64,000 nt of DNA. Source: Candidatus Methanophagaceae archaeon. GTDB taxonomy: Archaea > Halobacteriota > Syntropharchaeia > Alkanophagales > Methanospirareceae. The position numbers and the translations under genes were made by a program. Numbering within the stretch: position 1 is the first letter of the stretch; each line of letters begins with the position of its first letter. The DNA is taken from assembly GCA_003194435.1 (NCBI GenBank), contig PQXC01000007.1:23238-87237 (forward strand), in the 5' to 3' direction. A model generated the notes under the pieces. The model was not told the origin of the DNA and did no database searches. It was given only the letters and a program-made list of their open reading frames with translations. Of this stretch, positions 60,782-64,000 are shown piece after piece.

Positions 60782-60824
60782 TACCCATAAAACTCAACTC
60801 GATTAACTTCTATAAATATACATA

Positions 60825-61505
60825 CTAATTTAATCGCTCTTCACTGGTTTGCTTCGATGCTGGGTCATGGTGCAACTCCAGCTCTGCGGGTGTGTTTATG
60901 TTCGTAAAAGTCTCTAAGTCCGGGTCTATCTCCCTTATCTTCTCCACCGGCAGGAGATAGACATCCAGCTGTGCCAGTAGATTTGACAGCCTTCTATCAC
61001 CCTCTACCACCGCATTCTTTATTGCAGATAGTGTTGACTCTCTTCGATAGACAGCATGTAAAGGCTCCAGCATTCCATTCTCCCAGCATGGCACCACTGC
61101 ATCATACCGTGAACGTGAAGCTGCGATTATGTCAAACAGGAATTCCACAACCTCTGGATTTATAAACGGCATATCGCAGCCGATAATGAGGCACCAATAA
61201 CAGGAAGTGTGTTCTAAAGCAGCAAGGAAGCCAGAAAGTGGTCCAAAATCATTTATATAGTCAAATACAATACTAAAATCCCCGGTCGTTCTATTCCTTA
61301 TCTCTTCGCCCTGTTTCCTGTCCCTTGCCGCCACAATCACTTCGTCTGCCGCTACCTCTGCTACTCTATCAATTGTATGCTGTAATAGAGGCAGATCGTT
61401 CAAAGTGGAGAGGCATTTATCATAAGAATAAGATTGGAATCTCTGACTTTCCCCTCCCGCAAGGATAACTATACCTCGCCCGCATCTCTTATCCTTATCT
61501 TCCAT
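60825..61505 (-). CDS. MobA-like nucleotidyltransferase
   Basis: GIVILAGGESQRFQSYSYDKCLSTLNDLPLLQHTIDRV; LIIGCDMPFINPEVVEFL. Confidence 0.85.
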   Translation of the reverse strand: MEDKDKRCGRGIVILAGGESQRFQSYSYDKCLSTLNDLPLLQHTIDRVAEVAADEVIVAARDRKQGEEIRNRTTGDFSIVFDYINDFGPLSGFLAALEHTSCYWCLIIGCDMPFINPEVVEFLFDIIAASRSRYDAVVPCWENGMLEPLHAVYRRESTLSAIKNAVVEGDRRLSNLLAQLDVYLLPVEKIREIDPDLETFTNINTPAELELHHDPASKQTSEERLN

Positions 61506-61555
61506 TATATTTAAATACTGTGACGGTTAGTTTATTATTCGTAGGGTGTTGTGAT

Positions 61556-61873
61556 ATGCAAATACGAGATATAGTATTCTCGTTAATAATGGTGTTATCT
61601 GGTTTCGTACTGGTCTATAAGCTGGTCTACAAGTACAGCCCAAGAGACCCTGTGATTGTCCTGTCAACTGTACTACTGATAGGAATGATAGCAGCAATGC
61701 TCTTAAGTCTTAACGAGCGACTAAGGAAGTTTGAAGTTGAACTGAAAGAGCAAGAACGCTCTTTACGCATAAGTATGCACTCGGTGGAGGAAGAGGTGAA
61801 GGACAAAGTAGGAGATGCAGTGAAGAAACTGGGGGAGGTGAACGAGGAGCTGCTTAGAAGGGGATATCGGTAA
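61556..61873 (+). CDS. Small membrane protein with C-terminal coiled coil
   Basis: Two TM segments then KEQERSLRISMHSVEEEVKDKVGDAV; ORF opens at 61520. Confidence 0.6.
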   Translation: MQIRDIVFSLIMVLSGFVLVYKLVYKYSPRDPVIVLSTVLLIGMIAAMLLSLNERLRKFEVELKEQERSLRISMHSVEEEVKDKVGDAVKKLGEVNEELLRRGYR

Positions 61874-61875
61874 GT

Positions 61876-62382
61876 ATGTGGAAAGAGGTGGTGGAAAAAT
61901 TCAGTGGTCTGCCATCGCAGAGGAAGGTTGTGGAATTATTACTTGAGATGGGATTTCAGGTGACTCCTGCGGGGAGGATAACATCAGCCGGTATTGAGAT
62001 ACCACGAACGCAGATAGCGAAGAAGGTCGGGGTGGACAGAAGGGTAGTGGACAAGACGGTAAGGAGGATACAGAAAGATTCGGAGCTGCAGAAGATATTT
62101 GCGAATATGCGTTCCATCGCCTTCCTCGCTGATGTTGCACCGCTACTCGGACTCAGTGTCATCATCATTCATCCAAGGGATGCGAGAGAGAAGGGGATAC
62201 TCGGAGCGGTCGCCACTGTAATGGCGAAGCGGGGTATATCTATACGGCAGGCGGTCAGCGATGACCCTTATCTGGTAGATGACCCAAAACTTACAATTAT
62301 CACGGATAAGAAGATACCGGGCTGGGTAATAGATGAGATAGGGCAGATAGAGAGTGTGAAGGGTGTACAGATCCATCAATGA
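61876..62382 (+). CDS. ACT-domain regulatory protein (amino-acid metabolism regulator type)
   Basis: HTH TQIAKKVGVDRRVVDKTVRRI plus ACT-like C-terminus VIIIHPRDAREKGILGAVATVMAKRGISIRQAVSDDP. Confidence 0.8.
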   Translation: MWKEVVEKFSGLPSQRKVVELLLEMGFQVTPAGRITSAGIEIPRTQIAKKVGVDRRVVDKTVRRIQKDSELQKIFANMRSIAFLADVAPLLGLSVIIIHPRDAREKGILGAVATVMAKRGISIRQAVSDDPYLVDDPKLTIITDKKIPGWVIDEIGQIESVKGVQIHQ

Positions 62383-62388
62383 GACGGG

Positions 62389-63567
62389 GTGAGAGAAGAA
62401 GAGATGAAATTCGGTATAGTACCGGAAGAGGAGATTCTGGAAGGTAAGACAACAGACGTATATTTCCTCAGGGCTGAGGAGGTTTTGAGAGCAAAGGGCG
62501 TGAATCCGAAGGTTGTTGCTGAGGTCACCACCACGAAAGAGGGTTGGGCGGTACTGGCGGGTCTGGAAGATGTAGCGCATTTACTGGAAGGTAAAGAAGT
62601 GGATGTGTATGCGATGCCGGAAGGCACGATCTTCTTCCCTTACGAGCCCGTTTTGCAGATTGAAGGTCCTTATCTGGAGTTTGCACGCTATGAAACACCT
62701 CTTCTTGGCTTCCTCTGTCATGAGTCAGGGATAGCGACGAAGGCAGCGCGAATAAAGCGTCTCGCAGGCGAGGTACCCGTAATCTCCTTCGGTACAAGGA
62801 GGCAGCATCCGGTGATAGCAGCGATGATAGAACGATGTGCATATCTGGGCGGTATGGACGGTGTGAGTTGTGTTGCCGGTGCGGAACGGATAGGGATAAA
62901 TGCAACGGGTACGATGCCGCATTCACTTATTATATGCTTTGGCGAGGGCAGACAGGAGGAAGCATGGAAGGCGTTTGATGAGGTCATTGCACCGGACGTC
63001 CCACGAATATGCCTCTGTGACACGTACTGTGATGAGAAGAAAGAGTCAATAGCAGCGGCGGAGGCACTTGGTGATTCGCTCTATGCAGTTAGGCTGGATA
63101 CACCCTCGACGAGACGAGGGGACTTCAGGCGAATCATAGAAGAGGTGAGGTGGGAACTTGACATCCGGGGCTATAAGAACGTGGGTATATTTGTGAGCGG
63201 GGGGATAGATGAAGCGGAAGTGCTCGCACTGAGAGATCTCGTAGCAGGGTTTGGTGTGGGAACGAGCGTTGCAAATGCTCGCTGTATAGATTTCGCACTT
63301 GATATAGTGGAGCGCGAGGGCAAGCCGGCGGCGAAGCGAGGCAAGCGAGGTGGCAAGAAGCAGGTGTATCGGGGTAGGGGTATAATAGAAGAGGGCAAAG
63401 ACGTGATAACGCTGGCAGGAGAAGGAGCGCCGGGGGGAGATATGGAGCCGCTACTGGAACCGATGATTATAGGAGGCGAAATCGTAGACGGTTTCTCTTT
63501 CTCGGTTGAAGAGGCGAGGGAGCGTGTGAAGGCACAATTACAGAGGTTGAATGTGAATGATCAATGA
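62389..63567 (+). CDS. pncB: Nicotinate phosphoribosyltransferase
   Basis: GFLCHESGIATKAARIKRLAGEVPVISFGTRRQHP; VRLDTPSTRRGDFRRI; FGVGTSVANA. Confidence 0.9.
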   Translation: MREEEMKFGIVPEEEILEGKTTDVYFLRAEEVLRAKGVNPKVVAEVTTTKEGWAVLAGLEDVAHLLEGKEVDVYAMPEGTIFFPYEPVLQIEGPYLEFARYETPLLGFLCHESGIATKAARIKRLAGEVPVISFGTRRQHPVIAAMIERCAYLGGMDGVSCVAGAERIGINATGTMPHSLIICFGEGRQEEAWKAFDEVIAPDVPRICLCDTYCDEKKESIAAAEALGDSLYAVRLDTPSTRRGDFRRIIEEVRWELDIRGYKNVGIFVSGGIDEAEVLALRDLVAGFGVGTSVANARCIDFALDIVEREGKPAAKRGKRGGKKQVYRGRGIIEEGKDVITLAGEGAPGGDMEPLLEPMIIGGEIVDGFSFSVEEARERVKAQLQRLNVNDQ

Positions 63568-63702
63568 TCGAGATGTTAAACGTTGAATGTAGAGAAATAT
63601 GCCGCCTGTAAGGGCTCGCTCTACCATTTGGGGTATCGTGCGGTCGCTTCTTTTCTTAATTCCTTAAATTCACTCTCGAAATTGCCTGTTTCTTTTGCGT
63701 TT

Positions 63703-63900
63703 TCACTCATTTATCAATATCGTATTCTTCAGTAGATTTATCTCCTTTATACTGCCCCTCACATGGCGCGTCTCACCCAATATCCCCATAACCTTTATAT
63801 CATCGCCTTCAACCTCCACTCGCACTACATCCTCCATCAGTAATTCAGGCTCAGGCTTACCACTTCGCTCTATCAATACTCTCGATTCACACATACTCAT
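63703..63900 (-). CDS. cooT: CooT-family small (nickel-binding) protein
   Basis: MCESRVLIERSGKPEPELLMEDVVRVEVEGDDIKVMGILGETRHVRGSIKEINLLKNTILINE; N-terminal MC + beta-rich fold typical of CooT. The N-terminus may be the ATG two codons downstream. Confidence 0.75.
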   Translation of the reverse strand: MSMCESRVLIERSGKPEPELLMEDVVRVEVEGDDIKVMGILGETRHVRGSIKEINLLKNTILINE

Positions 63901-64000
63901 GAAATTGGTAATGCGTCACAGGGTTCTCAGGGGCAAGCTCCTTATTTAACCCCCTGAGTATTAGCTCAACGTCTAATTCATCAGGCAAATATCCTGTCTC
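63891..64000 (-). CDS. Unidentified gene, C-terminal end only (runs off window), overlapping cooT start
   Basis: Reverse strand reads ETGYLPDELDVELILRGLNKELAPENPVTHYQFHEYV*. Confidence 0.6.

Overview
This 64 kb window comes from a methane-cycling archaeon. It carries a complete mtrEDCBAFGH operon, methanogenesis marker proteins 7, 14 and 17, Ahb-type heme synthesis genes, a GGGP synthase and an archaeal IleRS. An ANME-1/Methanophagales-like source is plausible but not proven from this window alone. Other main blocks are: a nickel/peptide-type ABC transporter translationally coupled to cooC; an AsnB-Dph6-like fusion; a chemotaxis cluster (MCP, cheW, cheF, cheY, cheB, cheA, cheC, cheD); larB; a secreted beta-helix/CARDB protein; a flavoprotein pair; a decayed island at about 33.3-36.4 kb (OLD/PARIS-like ATPase plus putative TOPRIM effector, IS1634-type transposase remnant, AAA_14/DUF4143 ATPase); a SsuABC-like transporter with tandem-duplicated binding proteins; an orphan rpl14; ileS, purA, ino1, an HdrD-like gene, pncB and cooT; and one tRNA-His. 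The most unusual signals are: (1) alternating-dipeptide (hexanucleotide microsatellite) tracts in at least a dozen unrelated, often housekeeping, proteins, including one present in only one of two tandem paralogs; (2) a recent 523-bp tandem duplication inside cheC that creates a one-active-site paralog, with all seven copy differences being A in copy 1 and G in copy 2; (3) a degraded ATPase/TOPRIM-like cassette with a 23-bp afpA-derived direct repeat at its junction; (4) an orphan rpl14. All calls are from reading the sequence and the supplied ORF translations; no database search was run.
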